This document shows positions 1 to 8,168 of a DNA stretch of 64,000 nucleotides, one piece after another. The DNA is taken from positions 25,051 through 89,050 of the forward strand of contig NZ_JACXIZ010000002.1 in NCBI RefSeq assembly GCF_014705605.1, written 5' to 3'. The DNA comes from Paenibacillus sabuli (GTDB lineage: Bacteria > Bacillota > Bacilli > Paenibacillales > Paenibacillaceae). Within the stretch, counting starts at the first letter, position 1. Each line of letters begins with the position of its first letter. The notes beneath the pieces were generated by a model. The model saw nothing but the letters and a program-made list of their open reading frames with translations. It searched no databases and was not told where the DNA came from. Position numbers and translations under genes: made by a program.

Positions 1-2
1 AG

Positions 3-704
3 CGCGCGAGCGCTGGCGCCGGCGCTGCCGCGACCGGCAACGCAACCGGCCAGCACCAGGACGAGGCCGAGGGCGCAGGGGCGGATCAGGCGAGCGCGGC
101 CAAGGCGCCTCAACAGTCGGACGATGAAATTGCAGCGCTGCTGCCGGATGGCTGGGAGAGGCTCCACAACTTCGAAGCCTCGCGTGTCCAGGCCGAGGGA
201 GACTTGAATCGGGACGGGCGATCCGATGTGGTTATCGTTATCGAACGCAAGGGCGGCGAAGGGGTGCCGCTGCGTGCGCTCTTGATCGCCCTGCGCCACG
301 AAGACGGCTCGCTTGAGCGGTCCATCGTAGCCGAGCAGGTGATGCTCAAGGAAGACGAGGGAGGCGTGTGGGGCGATCCGTTCGAGAGCGTGGCGATCGA
401 TCGCGGCTCGGTCGTCGTCAGCCATTACGGGGGCAGCAATTGGCGATGGTATTCGGCGTATCGCTTTCGCTATCAGCAAGCGGACTGGTATTTGATAGGC
501 GCGACTACAGGCTCCTATTTTACCGCTACGACAACCCGGGAGCAGGCCGATGAAGCGGATTATAATCTGTTGACCGGCGATTATAGCATCCGGACGACGA
601 ATGCGGACGGAGAGGTCGAAATTCAGAAAGGCAAGCAAGCCACGCGTCCATTAATTGAGCTGCGTGCGTTCCGACACGATCTGAATCTGCAAGACCAGGA
701 CTAG
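3..704 (+). CDS. C-terminal part of a secreted-type protein with an FG-GAP-like calcium loop (5' end outside window)
   Basis: The reading frame is open from the left edge to the TAG at 702-704, so only the C-terminal 233 or so residues are present. The first 40 residues are Ala/Gly/Gln-rich and look like a linker after a signal or lipoprotein leader. The segment DLNRDGRSDVVIVIE (around 204-245) is the D-x-N-x-D-G-x-x-D loop followed by a hydrophobic strand typical of FG-GAP/VCBS repeats. The rest alternates Trp/Tyr-rich beta strands. A TTG at 204 could act as a start but the conserved frame runs upstream of it, so it is probably internal. No enzymatic motif is visible. It converges on the sulfotransferase gene across a terminator. 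The specific function is not recognised. Confidence 0.6.
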   Translation, partial: RASAGAGAAATGNATGQHQDEAEGAGADQASAAKAPQQSDDEIAALLPDGWERLHNFEASRVQAEGDLNRDGRSDVVIVIERKGGEGVPLRALLIALRHEDGSLERSIVAEQVMLKEDEGGVWGDPFESVAIDRGSVVVSHYGGSNWRWYSAYRFRYQQADWYLIGATTGSYFTATTTREQADEADYNLLTGDYSIRTTNADGEVEIQKGKQATRPLIELRAFRHDLNLQDQD

Positions 705-708
705 AAAA

Positions 709-748
709 GCAAAAAAGCCAAAAAGCGCAGCCTGCCCAGGGCTGCGCT
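709..748 (-). terminator. Rho-independent terminator of the sulfotransferase gene
   Basis: The arms AGCGCAGCC (724-732) and GGCTGCGCT (740-748) form a 9-bp stem. Read on the minus strand, the stem is followed by two T-runs (709-723). The sulfotransferase stop codon is 48 bases upstream on that strand. On the plus strand only a weak T-rich tail follows, so it may act weakly in both directions. Confidence 0.75.
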
Positions 749-795
749 GTTCTCATTTACACGAACGGTTAGTTAATCGTGGGCAGATGGTCCCT

Positions 796-1575
796 TTACC
801 ACTGCGTCGACCTCTCATACCCGGCCTTGACGACCAGATGCCCGGCGTCCTGCTGGAACAGCGCCTTGATGCGAGGCGTGAACTCGGTCCGCCACGCGCC
901 GATCCGTCCGGCCCGGAACGTACGCGAGCTGCTGCTGTCGATGCGGGCGTTCATGCTGCCGGCCATCGCCGATAGCGAAGCCGGCAGCGGGGCGTCAGCC
1001 CACAAAAACCGCAAAATGCGCAGCAGTGTCTCCCGGCGTTTGGCCGGGGTGACCATCAGTTGCTCGAACGACACGTGCAAGCAGCGCGAATCGTCGAGCC
1101 AGCCATAGAACGGCGTGAAATATTGCCCGAACGTCGCGGGGAATTCGGGAGTGCCCTGTAGCAGTGCGAGCGCGCGGTCCTGGAATGTGACATAGCGCGT
1201 CTTAAAATAGGGATGCAGCGGATGCTCGACCCACTTGGACGCAATGAAATAGGTTAGGGAGACGAGAATGTCGCGGGGGTCGCGATACAAAAAAATGTGC
1301 TTGAGGCCGCGTTCCTCCAGCATGCGGGCGTACCGGTCCGAATAGTACAAATGCCCGATGCCGAATTGGTTCGGCTGCAGCAAGCTGAGCCGACGGGCAT
1401 GATCCTCGTAGAAGCCGACGGGCGGATTGTTGACAAAAAATTTGGTCTGCAGATTTTCAATTCGATTGTTCACATGCGGTATGCCGTTAAGCAATTGCTG
1501 CATCATATGGGTGCCGCTTTTGGGCACGGAACTGGAGATGAACGGCGGCAGCGGCAAAACGGGATGGGTGGACAC
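796..1575 (-). CDS. Sulfotransferase domain protein
   Basis: This encodes a 259-residue PAPS-dependent sulfotransferase that should move a sulfuryl group from 3'-phosphoadenylyl sulfate to a hydroxyl or amine acceptor. The 5'-phosphosulfate loop is SSVPKSGTHMM near residue 15-25. The 3'-phosphate site is YRDPRDILVS in the middle. The C-terminal loop FRAGRIGAWRTEFTPRI matches the family RKGxxGxWKxxFT motif. The chosen start is GTG at 1573-1575, because AAAGGAGG lies ten bases upstream (1586-1593) and the protein then begins just before the P-loop, as in the family. A longer frame to 1764 has an Arg/Ala-rich shadow-like N-terminus and is rejected. The acceptor is unknown; neighbours give no hint. 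Confidence 0.85.
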   Translation of the reverse strand: MSTHPVLPLPPFISSSVPKSGTHMMQQLLNGIPHVNNRIENLQTKFFVNNPPVGFYEDHARRLSLLQPNQFGIGHLYYSDRYARMLEERGLKHIFLYRDPRDILVSLTYFIASKWVEHPLHPYFKTRYVTFQDRALALLQGTPEFPATFGQYFTPFYGWLDDSRCLHVSFEQLMVTPAKRRETLLRILRFLWADAPLPASLSAMAGSMNARIDSSSSRTFRAGRIGAWRTEFTPRIKALFQQDAGHLVVKAGYERSTQW

Positions 1576-1847
1576 GCGGACAGTTCCTCCTTTCGGGAAG
1601 GCAGCACCGGGCGCGTCCGGGCCGGACACGCGCGCCGCGAGGGCCCGGATGCGGGGGCGCGGCACGGGCACGAGGCCATAGGCGGCGCCGCGCCTGGCGA
1701 TGCTCGTACTGCAACGTATGCCGCCGCGGTCTCCTGCGCTTCGGACAGACACCTGTATGACCAAAATTCAAGCAAATTGATTAATCGAAAATTTTCGCGA
1801 AAAGAGGGAAATGTTGAAGGATTTAAGAGATTAATGGAGAAATTGTA
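1576..1847. other. GC-to-AT transition at the left edge of the cmr island
   Basis: Bases 1576-1770 are GC-rich leader of the sulfotransferase gene. From about 1771 the composition turns AT-rich. In the plus frame ending with TAG at 1846-1848, the last 25 codons (ending FKRLMEKL) look coding and stop right at a terminator, as if only the 3' tail of a lost gene remained. A 12-bp perfect palindrome CGAAAATTTTCG lies at 1786-1797. No protein family can be named from so short a tail. Confidence 0.35.
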
Positions 1848-1881
1848 GAATAGGTCTTTAGGATCTATTCTTTTTTTATTT
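1848..1881 (+). terminator. Rho-independent terminator upstream of the cmr operon
   Basis: GAATAGGTC (1848-1856) pairs with GATCTATTC (1862-1870) with one G-T wobble and a TTTAG loop, followed by seven T and an AT-rich tail. It points rightward, away from the sulfotransferase gene, so it insulates the cmr operon or ends a gene now lost to its left. Confidence 0.7.
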
Positions 1882-1894
1882 AGGGTCTATGGAA

Positions 1895-1923
1895 TTGGTT
1901 CCAGCTAAAAAGTCGTGTCTAAT
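1895..1923 (+). promoter_or_regulatory. Candidate promoter of the nuclease-cmr operon
   Basis: TTGGTT (1895-1900), 17 bases, then TCTAAT (1918-1923, one mismatch to TATAAT). Transcription would start near 1930, about 75 bases before the TTG start of the first gene. It is the only convincing promoter in front of the seven-gene run. The -35 is poor, so the call is tentative. Confidence 0.45.
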
Positions 1924-2003
1924 GCTCTAAAATGGCGTTTAGGTTAAGGATATTCCTGATTCCTATGGAGCAAGTGAATAAAAATCTTGGAGGTGGCATA
2001 ACG

Positions 2004-2918
2004 TTGAATGGAAATCCGCTGCAATTAATTGCTGAGAATTATCGAGATCTGAATGCCATGATGGTAAAAGAAATTGAATTAGCAACGGCTCATCCGGGAT
2101 TAACGGGTGGTTATCGGGAAGAAATGTGGGTCAAATTTTTTCGCAGTATTATCCCTCGAAAGTTCTCATTTGTACACGGAGCGATGATTATCGATTCTGG
2201 AGGGAAGCTATCAAACGAAGTCGACATCGCAGTTATAGACGAAATGTACACACCCTATATTTTCCAGTACCATACGTTGAAGTTAATTCCGATTGAAGCG
2301 GTGTCGCTAGTGATTGAATGTAAAAGTACGACCTACAATTCGGAACAATTAATTGCATGGGCGAAAAAAATTGAAGAGCTAAAGGCCAACAATACCGGTA
2401 TTGCGCGAATTGCTACCGGATATGCTACCGGAGTGACCAGTGAGACGCAATCCCAGACCTTGCCGATCAAAGTTTTGGTTAGCATTAAAGACAACGTGAC
2501 GGATGAGGCCTTACATCAATCAAAGGAACAACTAGGTGACCACTTTGATTTTATCGTTCAAGAGCAGCGGGAATTCGCAACGGATAAGAAGCGGTTTGAG
2601 GTGTTGATTAAAAATGAAGAAAAGACACTGGGGTGGTGGGGCAATCGTTTGAATCATCATTACCAAATTGAATCAGAAGAGGAGGCGCCTTTACCGGTTA
2701 AATTTGTGAAAGAAAAACCTGGCGGCAAAACTATTCTGGAACAGGCCGGGTTTACTTTGGATGAAAATTTTGGAATTACCAATAAGTTAGTAGAGATGAA
2801 AATCGCCGATAATCCCTTGCTTTCATTAAATCTTCAACTCAATCAATTGCTCATGCTGATCAATAACCCGATGTTGTTTCCTCATTTTGCGTATGCAAAA
2901 GCTTTCCAAGAGCTATAG
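2004..2918 (+). CDS. PD-(D/E)XK nuclease-like protein (DUF6602-like), first gene of the cmr operon
   Basis: A 304-residue protein with a restriction-endonuclease-like core in residues 30-120. Glu39 lies in a helix YREEMWVKFF. Asp74 follows in NEVDIAVID, then Glu98 in IPIEAVSL and Glu105-Cys-Lys107 in LVIECKS, which together form the D...ExK metal site. The pattern resembles the DUF6602 family, known only as nuclease-like. The C-terminal 180 residues hold an alpha/beta stretch and a helical tail with no family I recognise and no obvious CARF or membrane segment. TTG at 2004 is preferred because GGAGGTGG (1989-1996) is seven bases upstream; ATG at 1932 has no binding site. It lies 46 bases before cmr1 on the same strand and shares its low GC. 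Being a DNase effector of the type III complex is inference. Confidence 0.7.
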   Translation: MNGNPLQLIAENYRDLNAMMVKEIELATAHPGLTGGYREEMWVKFFRSIIPRKFSFVHGAMIIDSGGKLSNEVDIAVIDEMYTPYIFQYHTLKLIPIEAVSLVIECKSTTYNSEQLIAWAKKIEELKANNTGIARIATGYATGVTSETQSQTLPIKVLVSIKDNVTDEALHQSKEQLGDHFDFIVQEQREFATDKKRFEVLIKNEEKTLGWWGNRLNHHYQIESEEEAPLPVKFVKEKPGGKTILEQAGFTLDENFGITNKLVEMKIADNPLLSLNLQLNQLLMLINNPMLFPHFAYAKAFQEL

Positions 2919-2964
2919 ATAGGCTCACTCAACAAAGGAAAATAATGAATATGGGGAGGCCAAA

Positions 2965-3900
2965 ATGGAAGAACGAATACTGCAAGAACTGAAAAATGCC
3001 TCAGCAGTTGTGACCCAAACATATAATTTAAAGCTACTCACGCCCGCTGCTATACATGGTGCCAAACCAAAAGAGAAGGCGGAATTTCGAGTGACCAGCT
3101 TGCGGGGTGTACTGCGATATTGGTGGAGGGCGAGCAGCGCTGCACTGGAGCTAAAGAATTTAAAGGATCAAGAAAGTTGTTACTTTGGCGGAATTGACCG
3201 GGAATCGGGAGGCAAATCTTCGATTCGATTTCAATTGCAACAACATGTGAATAGCTTGGTTCAAAGTGAATTACTTCCCCATCGCAATGGAATAGGAATG
3301 AAACGACCGGCCTTGCAACCGGGTTTATGTATTTGTATCCATATGGAGTCTCGAAAGCCGTTTACCATGGAAGAGAACGATGCATCAAAGCTTAAAAATG
3401 CAATGGAGCTTTTCTTAATGGTTGGAAGTATTGGGCAGCGTGCCCGAAGAGGATTCGGCGCGATGCAATGGGATCAGCATCAATTCAAGAATGTAGATGA
3501 ATATATGCGGCGGCTTAAAGAGTTATTGCGTTCACTGAATCGAGAAGTTGGAATTTCCAGTGATGCGTACAACAATGTCAAACTGGATGACGGCACGCAT
3601 CTTCAACTTTATGGACGCCCGCTCCTTGTTGCGGTCTGGATTGGGGAAGGCAAGGAAAGGGCTGAAGATGCAACAAAGAAGTTCGGAGAAGCATCCCATT
3701 TGCGGAGAGGCAGACCTAGTTTGGGTGCAGGCAATAAGCGTTTAGCATCTCCTCTCTGGGGAACAGTCCGGGAAATCGGCGGTCGATATTATCCGATTAT
3801 TTCCGAATTGCATTCTAATGAATTTGGTAATGAATCGTACAAAAAAGATCGCGACGAGTTCCTTACACATATGGGGGTGAGAGGAATTGCCGGAAACTAA
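2965..3900 (+). CDS. cmr1: Type III-B CRISPR RAMP protein Cmr1
   Basis: A 311-residue Cas7-like subunit of the Cmr effector, which in known complexes sits near the 3' end of the crRNA and helps capture target RNA. The N-terminal RAMP strand is followed by the Cmr1 signature FRVTSLRGVLRYWWRA (about residues 47-62). A glycine-rich RAMP loop, GQRARRGFGAMQW, comes near residue 160, and a second loop, LRRGRPSLGAG, near residue 250. The ATG at 2965 has GGGGAGG eight bases upstream. Its 3' end overlaps the cas10 start by 14 bases, which points to coupled translation. Length is slightly below that of archaeal Cmr1, and the second RAMP half looks compact. Confidence 0.92.
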   Translation: MEERILQELKNASAVVTQTYNLKLLTPAAIHGAKPKEKAEFRVTSLRGVLRYWWRASSAALELKNLKDQESCYFGGIDRESGGKSSIRFQLQQHVNSLVQSELLPHRNGIGMKRPALQPGLCICIHMESRKPFTMEENDASKLKNAMELFLMVGSIGQRARRGFGAMQWDQHQFKNVDEYMRRLKELLRSLNREVGISSDAYNNVKLDDGTHLQLYGRPLLVAVWIGEGKERAEDATKKFGEASHLRRGRPSLGAGNKRLASPLWGTVREIGGRYYPIISELHSNEFGNESYKKDRDEFLTHMGVRGIAGN

Positions 3901-5545
3901 AGCGTATTATTGTGTTTTTGCAATCGGTCCGGTGCAATCCTTCATTGCAGCCTCCCGCAAGCTGGAGGATCTGTGGGGCGGCAGCTATTTGCTTTCCTTC
4001 CTGGTTCAGTCCACGTTGAAGACCCTGACCCCGATCTGCAGGAATCACGGGGTTCAGAAAGAATTGCTGTATCCTGCCTTGGAAGAAAGAAGCAAGGCAG
4101 ATTCCTCCCGGTTGGCTATCGCTAATTTTCCGAATCGTCTTACTTTCACATTGATTGGGAACGAGGAACCTGTCCAAAATGTCATGCAAGCGTTACAGCA
4201 TCATGCGCTGGGCGAACTCATTCGAATTTCAAATTGGGTTGTTGACGAAGTGTTTGATACCGGTTCGCCGAGTGCAAAAGATAGAACGGGGCGGCTCAAG
4301 CTGCAAGCAGAGGAGCAAGTCAAGCAGTTCCTTGAAGTGAATTGGATTGCTCATCGGATTAGTTCGAAGGAAGATTGGGACGGAGAACGCCAGGAAGCGG
4401 AGCGGCTCTTCCAAGCGATAAAGGTGCAGCGTCCGATTAAGAGTTTCCCGGAGAAGGGGATAGCCTGCACGGTCTATCAACGAATGGATGCCTTATGTGA
4501 CAAGGATCCATTGCCGACCGATCGTTATGGACAATTGAAAAGCAAGCTAATGGATACTTGGGGCAATCGTCATTATACATATAAGCCCAGTGACCCGCAA
4601 AATCCGGATAAGGCTCGTATTCGCGATAATGAATTTTTATGTGCCATCAGCTTGATTCGCCGGGTCGCTCGCGACTTTTTTATGCACGAATATGAGGTTG
4701 GATCGGATGTGTTTTCCCGTTATGAGTCTGTCGTGGATTTGGGAGCAGAAGAGGACGGCTATTATGCAGTGTTGCTTATGGACGGCGATAATATGGGGCA
4801 ATTTTTTAGCGGAAGTCAGGAGATCGTGCGCAGTACGAGTCAGAAGTTGAGCTATTTCGCCACAAATCAAGTTCCGGATATCGTGAGTGGAAACAAAGGC
4901 GTGCTGTTGTATGCGGGAGGCGATGATGTGCTCGCAATATTCCCGGTTAACAACGTACTCCCGGCGGCGTATCAACTTCGTATGGCTTTTAGTGATGATG
5001 CGGTAGGGCTTTTAGGCGCAACGGCTTCTGCGGGAATTGCAATTGGTCATAAAAGGACCCCGCTCCAGCAGATGCTGACTGAGGCGAGGTCCTTGGAACA
5101 AGCAGCCAAGCATTACGCTGCTGATGGTGCTAATGGTATGAATAAAAATGCTTTTGCGCTTTCAGTACTGCCGCGATCGGGGGAATATCTGGGGTCGATT
5201 GTGCTCCCGTGGACAAAGAATGAGGTTTCCGTAACGGGTCAATTATCCGAGATGGCGGAGCTGTTGGGAGCGGTTGTTTCGACAGCGTTCATTTATCAAT
5301 TAGCTTCCACCTTCCAGGGATTGATTGGATCTGCTCCCGATCAGGAACCGGAACACTTGGAAGAGATGGTTCGGTTGGAATGCTGCCGTCTGATTGATCG
5401 CGCCGTGTACGACGTGACCTTAAAGAAAGAATTGCAGATTACAGTATCCCGTCTTCCCGAACTTTATCGACAAGTCGGATTAAAAAAATTTATTGATTTA
5501 TTAAAAATGACGGCCTTTTTCAGCAGAAAGGAGATGAAAGCATGA
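3887..5545 (+). CDS. cmr2: Cas10/Cmr2 without HD domain, GGDD intact
   Basis: The large subunit of the type III-B complex, 552 residues. It opens directly with the palm strand YYCVFAIGPVQSFIAASRKL and DLWGGSYLLSFL, so the N-terminal HD nuclease domain of longer Cas10 proteins is absent. The second palm carries DGDNMG (Asp299, Asp301) and AGGDD (Gly344-Gly345-Asp346-Asp347), the residues that make cyclic oligoadenylates from ATP in this family. A helical C-terminal domain follows. Start TTG at 3887 lies six bases after GGGGGTGA and inside the end of cmr1. With no HD nuclease, immunity should depend on target RNA cutting by Cmr4 and on the cyclic nucleotide signal. No CARF-type receptor for that signal is visible in the window. 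Confidence 0.93.
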   Translation: MPETKAYYCVFAIGPVQSFIAASRKLEDLWGGSYLLSFLVQSTLKTLTPICRNHGVQKELLYPALEERSKADSSRLAIANFPNRLTFTLIGNEEPVQNVMQALQHHALGELIRISNWVVDEVFDTGSPSAKDRTGRLKLQAEEQVKQFLEVNWIAHRISSKEDWDGERQEAERLFQAIKVQRPIKSFPEKGIACTVYQRMDALCDKDPLPTDRYGQLKSKLMDTWGNRHYTYKPSDPQNPDKARIRDNEFLCAISLIRRVARDFFMHEYEVGSDVFSRYESVVDLGAEEDGYYAVLLMDGDNMGQFFSGSQEIVRSTSQKLSYFATNQVPDIVSGNKGVLLYAGGDDVLAIFPVNNVLPAAYQLRMAFSDDAVGLLGATASAGIAIGHKRTPLQQMLTEARSLEQAAKHYAADGANGMNKNAFALSVLPRSGEYLGSIVLPWTKNEVSVTGQLSEMAELLGAVVSTAFIYQLASTFQGLIGSAPDQEPEHLEEMVRLECCRLIDRAVYDVTLKKELQITVSRLPELYRQVGLKKFIDLLKMTAFFSRKEMKA

Positions 5546-6687
5546 AACTTCTGAAGCTGACGCCGGCGGATTCATTTTTCTTTAAAGGTCACATGATGTC
5601 CGAGATGGGTGTGCCGTCGCAGTGGATCGGACTATTCCCGCCTCGTCCGAATACGGTGTATGGGGCGCTCCGTTCCGCGTATATTCACCGATTCAGTAAT
5701 TTTAAAATCTTTCGAGAGGGCGGAGATGAGGCGATTAGAGCGTGGATGGGAACGCCGTATTCATTCGGGCGGTTTAAGCAAGAAGCTATTTTTCTTCGCC
5801 AAGGCAAGCAACTTCTACTGCCGGTGCCAATGGACTATCGCATATTCAGAAATGCTGCGTCCGGAAACGGGAACCCTGTTGCGGAGTCGTTGACGCTAGC
5901 CGAAAACGTGTCAATCTCGAACACAAATGCAAGATATACGTTCATTCGGCACGGTAATGCGCGACGGGAAGGAAAAGATATTGCGCATAGTGGACAGTTT
6001 GTACCGTTAGACCATTGGAAAAACACGGTTTTCAATCAAAAGCCGATTCAAGATATTCGTGCCTTAGAGCAAATCGTCACTTCATATATGAAAACAGGGA
6101 TCAAAATTGACCGCGCCACAAACGGTGCGGAAGATGCCCATTTTTTTCAAATGAATATGTTGAATATGCGAGCGGAATGTGAGCTGGTTTCTTGTGTTTC
6201 TGATCCTGGACCGGATTTTTCGGATGTTGCAATGGTGAGCCTGGGCTCGGAAAATCGACCCTGGTTTTTAGAACAGGAAGATCAGAGTTGGTCATTTTGG
6301 AGCAACGAGCAGATGCTTCAGTTGGAAGAGAAACTTCATGCCACGGGCATTGCGCGTATTATTTTATTGACACCGCTGGTATTGCCGGATGAGCTATCAA
6401 CTCACGATGTTTTTTTCGATGGGAATCTGCAGTTAACCTCCGATATAAACGCTGAATTATTGACTTGGGCAAGTGGACGACCAGAACTTTTTGGTGGCTG
6501 GGATATCGTGTCCCATCGGCCCAAGAAGAGACAGCTTATGTTGCCAATGGGAACGGTATTTTATGTAAAAATCTTGCGTAAAGACATTCCGAACCTGCTT
6601 CAGTTGGCCAATGGCTTTCATTTGTTGAAAGAAAAGGTGCCGGATCGGTTCCATGAAGGTTTTGGATTTGCCGTTATAACCGGATGA
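5542..6687 (+). CDS. cmr3: Type III-B CRISPR protein Cmr3 (Cas5 group)
   Basis: A 381-residue Cas5-type RAMP protein that, with Cas10, forms the base of the Cmr complex and holds the 5' tag of the crRNA. The signature LFPPRPNTVYGALRSAY near residues 30-46 is typical of Cmr3. The C-terminal RAMP part ends with HEGFGFAVITG, a glycine-rich loop. ATG at 5542 overlaps the cas10 stop by four bases (ATGA), so the two are translationally coupled, matching their tight association in the complex. No truncation is seen. Confidence 0.92.
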   Translation: MKLLKLTPADSFFFKGHMMSEMGVPSQWIGLFPPRPNTVYGALRSAYIHRFSNFKIFREGGDEAIRAWMGTPYSFGRFKQEAIFLRQGKQLLLPVPMDYRIFRNAASGNGNPVAESLTLAENVSISNTNARYTFIRHGNARREGKDIAHSGQFVPLDHWKNTVFNQKPIQDIRALEQIVTSYMKTGIKIDRATNGAEDAHFFQMNMLNMRAECELVSCVSDPGPDFSDVAMVSLGSENRPWFLEQEDQSWSFWSNEQMLQLEEKLHATGIARIILLTPLVLPDELSTHDVFFDGNLQLTSDINAELLTWASGRPELFGGWDIVSHRPKKRQLMLPMGTVFYVKILRKDIPNLLQLANGFHLLKEKVPDRFHEGFGFAVITG

Positions 6688-6751
6688 ATGTAAAAAACGT
6701 ACGAATATGTAATTCGAAAATCACTAATGAAATGTCAAGGAGGCGTTTATT

Positions 6752-7732
6752 TTGTTTACCCAGTACCAGCCTTTGCTTTTATATGCCGCAACCTCTGTTC
6801 ATGCCGGGAGTGGAAGTGAAACCGGAATTGTTGATTTGCCTATTCAGCGTGAACAGCATACTGCATTCCCCAAAATGGAAAGTTCAACGTTAAAGGGAGC
6901 TTGGAAACAATGCTTCAGTGAAACATTGGTAGACGGTTCAGACAGCGAAACTGATTTCTTCACCGTATTTGGCTCCTCACCAAGCGATAACCCGAACAAT
7001 GAATCACAGGCAAGCGCAGTGTCGTTCCTTGATGCCAGGATTTTATTATTTCCAGTTAAATCGTTGAAAGGGACATTTGCATGGATAACATGTCCGTATG
7101 TTTTGCGGAGGTTTAACCGCGATATGGAGTTGTTATCCGCTGTTAACGGGGGTGAAAATCCTTATGTACTGAAGACGGCGGCTGCCGGGAGTGTATCGGG
7201 TAGTACGTTGAAGGTCAGCGAAGTGAATAAAAATGACCAGACCTTTCCTATTGTTTTGGAAGAATACACACTAACAGTCAAGCAGACGAGTGAAGCTGCT
7301 GAATTGGCGCAGAAGCTGGATGCGTGGTTGCAACTCTTTGGGGAGCCCTTAGGAATTGAAGAAAAGTTGGTGGTGGTATCAGACGATGAATTTACCGATT
7401 TTGTGAAGATGTCTACGGAAGTAAATGCGCGAATTCGGATTGAAGACAACGGTCAAGTGGCAGGCGGATTATGGTATGAAGAAAATATTCCGCCGGAGAC
7501 TGTTTTCTATAGCTCTGTTTTATTTGGAAATCCTAGAGAACCGCAAAAAAAGCGGGTACAGTCCGGCTTGAGGGAAGGGCTCGCCGCACAGCGTCTTAAG
7601 ACTGCCGAAGATGTTCGCGACTATGTGCTGAACGAGCGTTTTCCGGACGTCTTTCAACTTGGAGGATCGGCTACGATTGGGAAAGGTATGATTCGAGCGA
7701 TTCAACTTCCGGGAGGGGTTGCAGGTGAATAA
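6752..7732 (+). CDS. cmr4: Type III-B backbone subunit Cmr4 (Cas7), target-RNA nuclease
   Basis: A 326-residue Cas7-type subunit that forms the repeated backbone and cuts bound target RNA at six-base steps. The N-terminus HAGSGSETGIVDLPIQREQH (residues 16-35) is the Cmr4 signature; Asp28 in VDLPIQ matches the catalytic aspartate of characterised Cmr4. SSTLKGAW follows, and a glycine-rich loop GGSATIGKGM lies near the C-terminus. The start is TTG at 6752, eight bases after AAGGAGG. The 64-base gap after cmr3 is the longest inside the cmr run. It overlaps cmr5 by eight bases. Confidence 0.93.
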   Translation: MFTQYQPLLLYAATSVHAGSGSETGIVDLPIQREQHTAFPKMESSTLKGAWKQCFSETLVDGSDSETDFFTVFGSSPSDNPNNESQASAVSFLDARILLFPVKSLKGTFAWITCPYVLRRFNRDMELLSAVNGGENPYVLKTAAAGSVSGSTLKVSEVNKNDQTFPIVLEEYTLTVKQTSEAAELAQKLDAWLQLFGEPLGIEEKLVVVSDDEFTDFVKMSTEVNARIRIEDNGQVAGGLWYEENIPPETVFYSSVLFGNPREPQKKRVQSGLREGLAAQRLKTAEDVRDYVLNERFPDVFQLGGSATIGKGMIRAIQLPGGVAGE

Positions 7733-8168
7733 TACGATCCAGAAAATTGAAGGCGGCAGAGCCGGATTTGCTTATCAAGAGGTCAAAAATTCAATTGCAT
7801 CCTTAAAAAAAACGGATGAAATCGGACTGTATGCGTCTTATCTTAAGCGGTTGCCAAGCATGATTCATGTCAACGGATTGGGACAAGCTCTGGCATTTTA
7901 CTATACCAAGTGTCAAGTAAAACAATATGCTTTAATATTTGCATCCATCAATCATTGGTTGCATGGACAACCAGAGTTAAAGATTGATCGCAACCAGCAC
8001 TTGCTGGAGTCTATCGTGGAGATGAACAGCGACAACTATCGCCGTATCACTACTGAAGTGCTGGCATTGCTCAATTGGATGCAGAAATTTGCTACTGGGA
8101 TGCACAAAGACAGGGAGGGGGGTACTCCCCATATAATCACTGACAAGGAAAACGCGGGCCATGAATAA
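7725..8168 (+). CDS. cmr5: Type III-B small subunit Cmr5
   Basis: A 147-residue, mostly helical protein, the small (Cas11-type) subunit that lines the inner filament of the Cmr complex next to Cmr4. The conserved pattern is an N-terminal helix, AGFAYQEVKNSI, then the segment YASYLKRLPSMIHVNGLGQALAFYYTK, in which the LP-x-MIxxNGLGQAL-x-F core identifies Cmr5. GTG at 7725 is chosen because GGGAGGGG (7711-7718) is six bases upstream; TTG at 7719 would leave no room for ribosome binding. Its ends overlap cmr4 and cmr6 by eight bases each. Confidence 0.88.
   Translation: MNNTIQKIEGGRAGFAYQEVKNSIASLKKTDEIGLYASYLKRLPSMIHVNGLGQALAFYYTKCQVKQYALIFASINHWLHGQPELKIDRNQHLLESIVEMNSDNYRRITTEVLALLNWMQKFATGMHKDREGGTPHIITDKENAGHE

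Noticed and set aside
1297..1848. Plus-strand frame of 183 codons over the sulfotransferase 5' part
   Set aside because: Mostly antisense to a gene with clear sulfotransferase motifs; only its last 25 codons look possibly coding and are noted separately.
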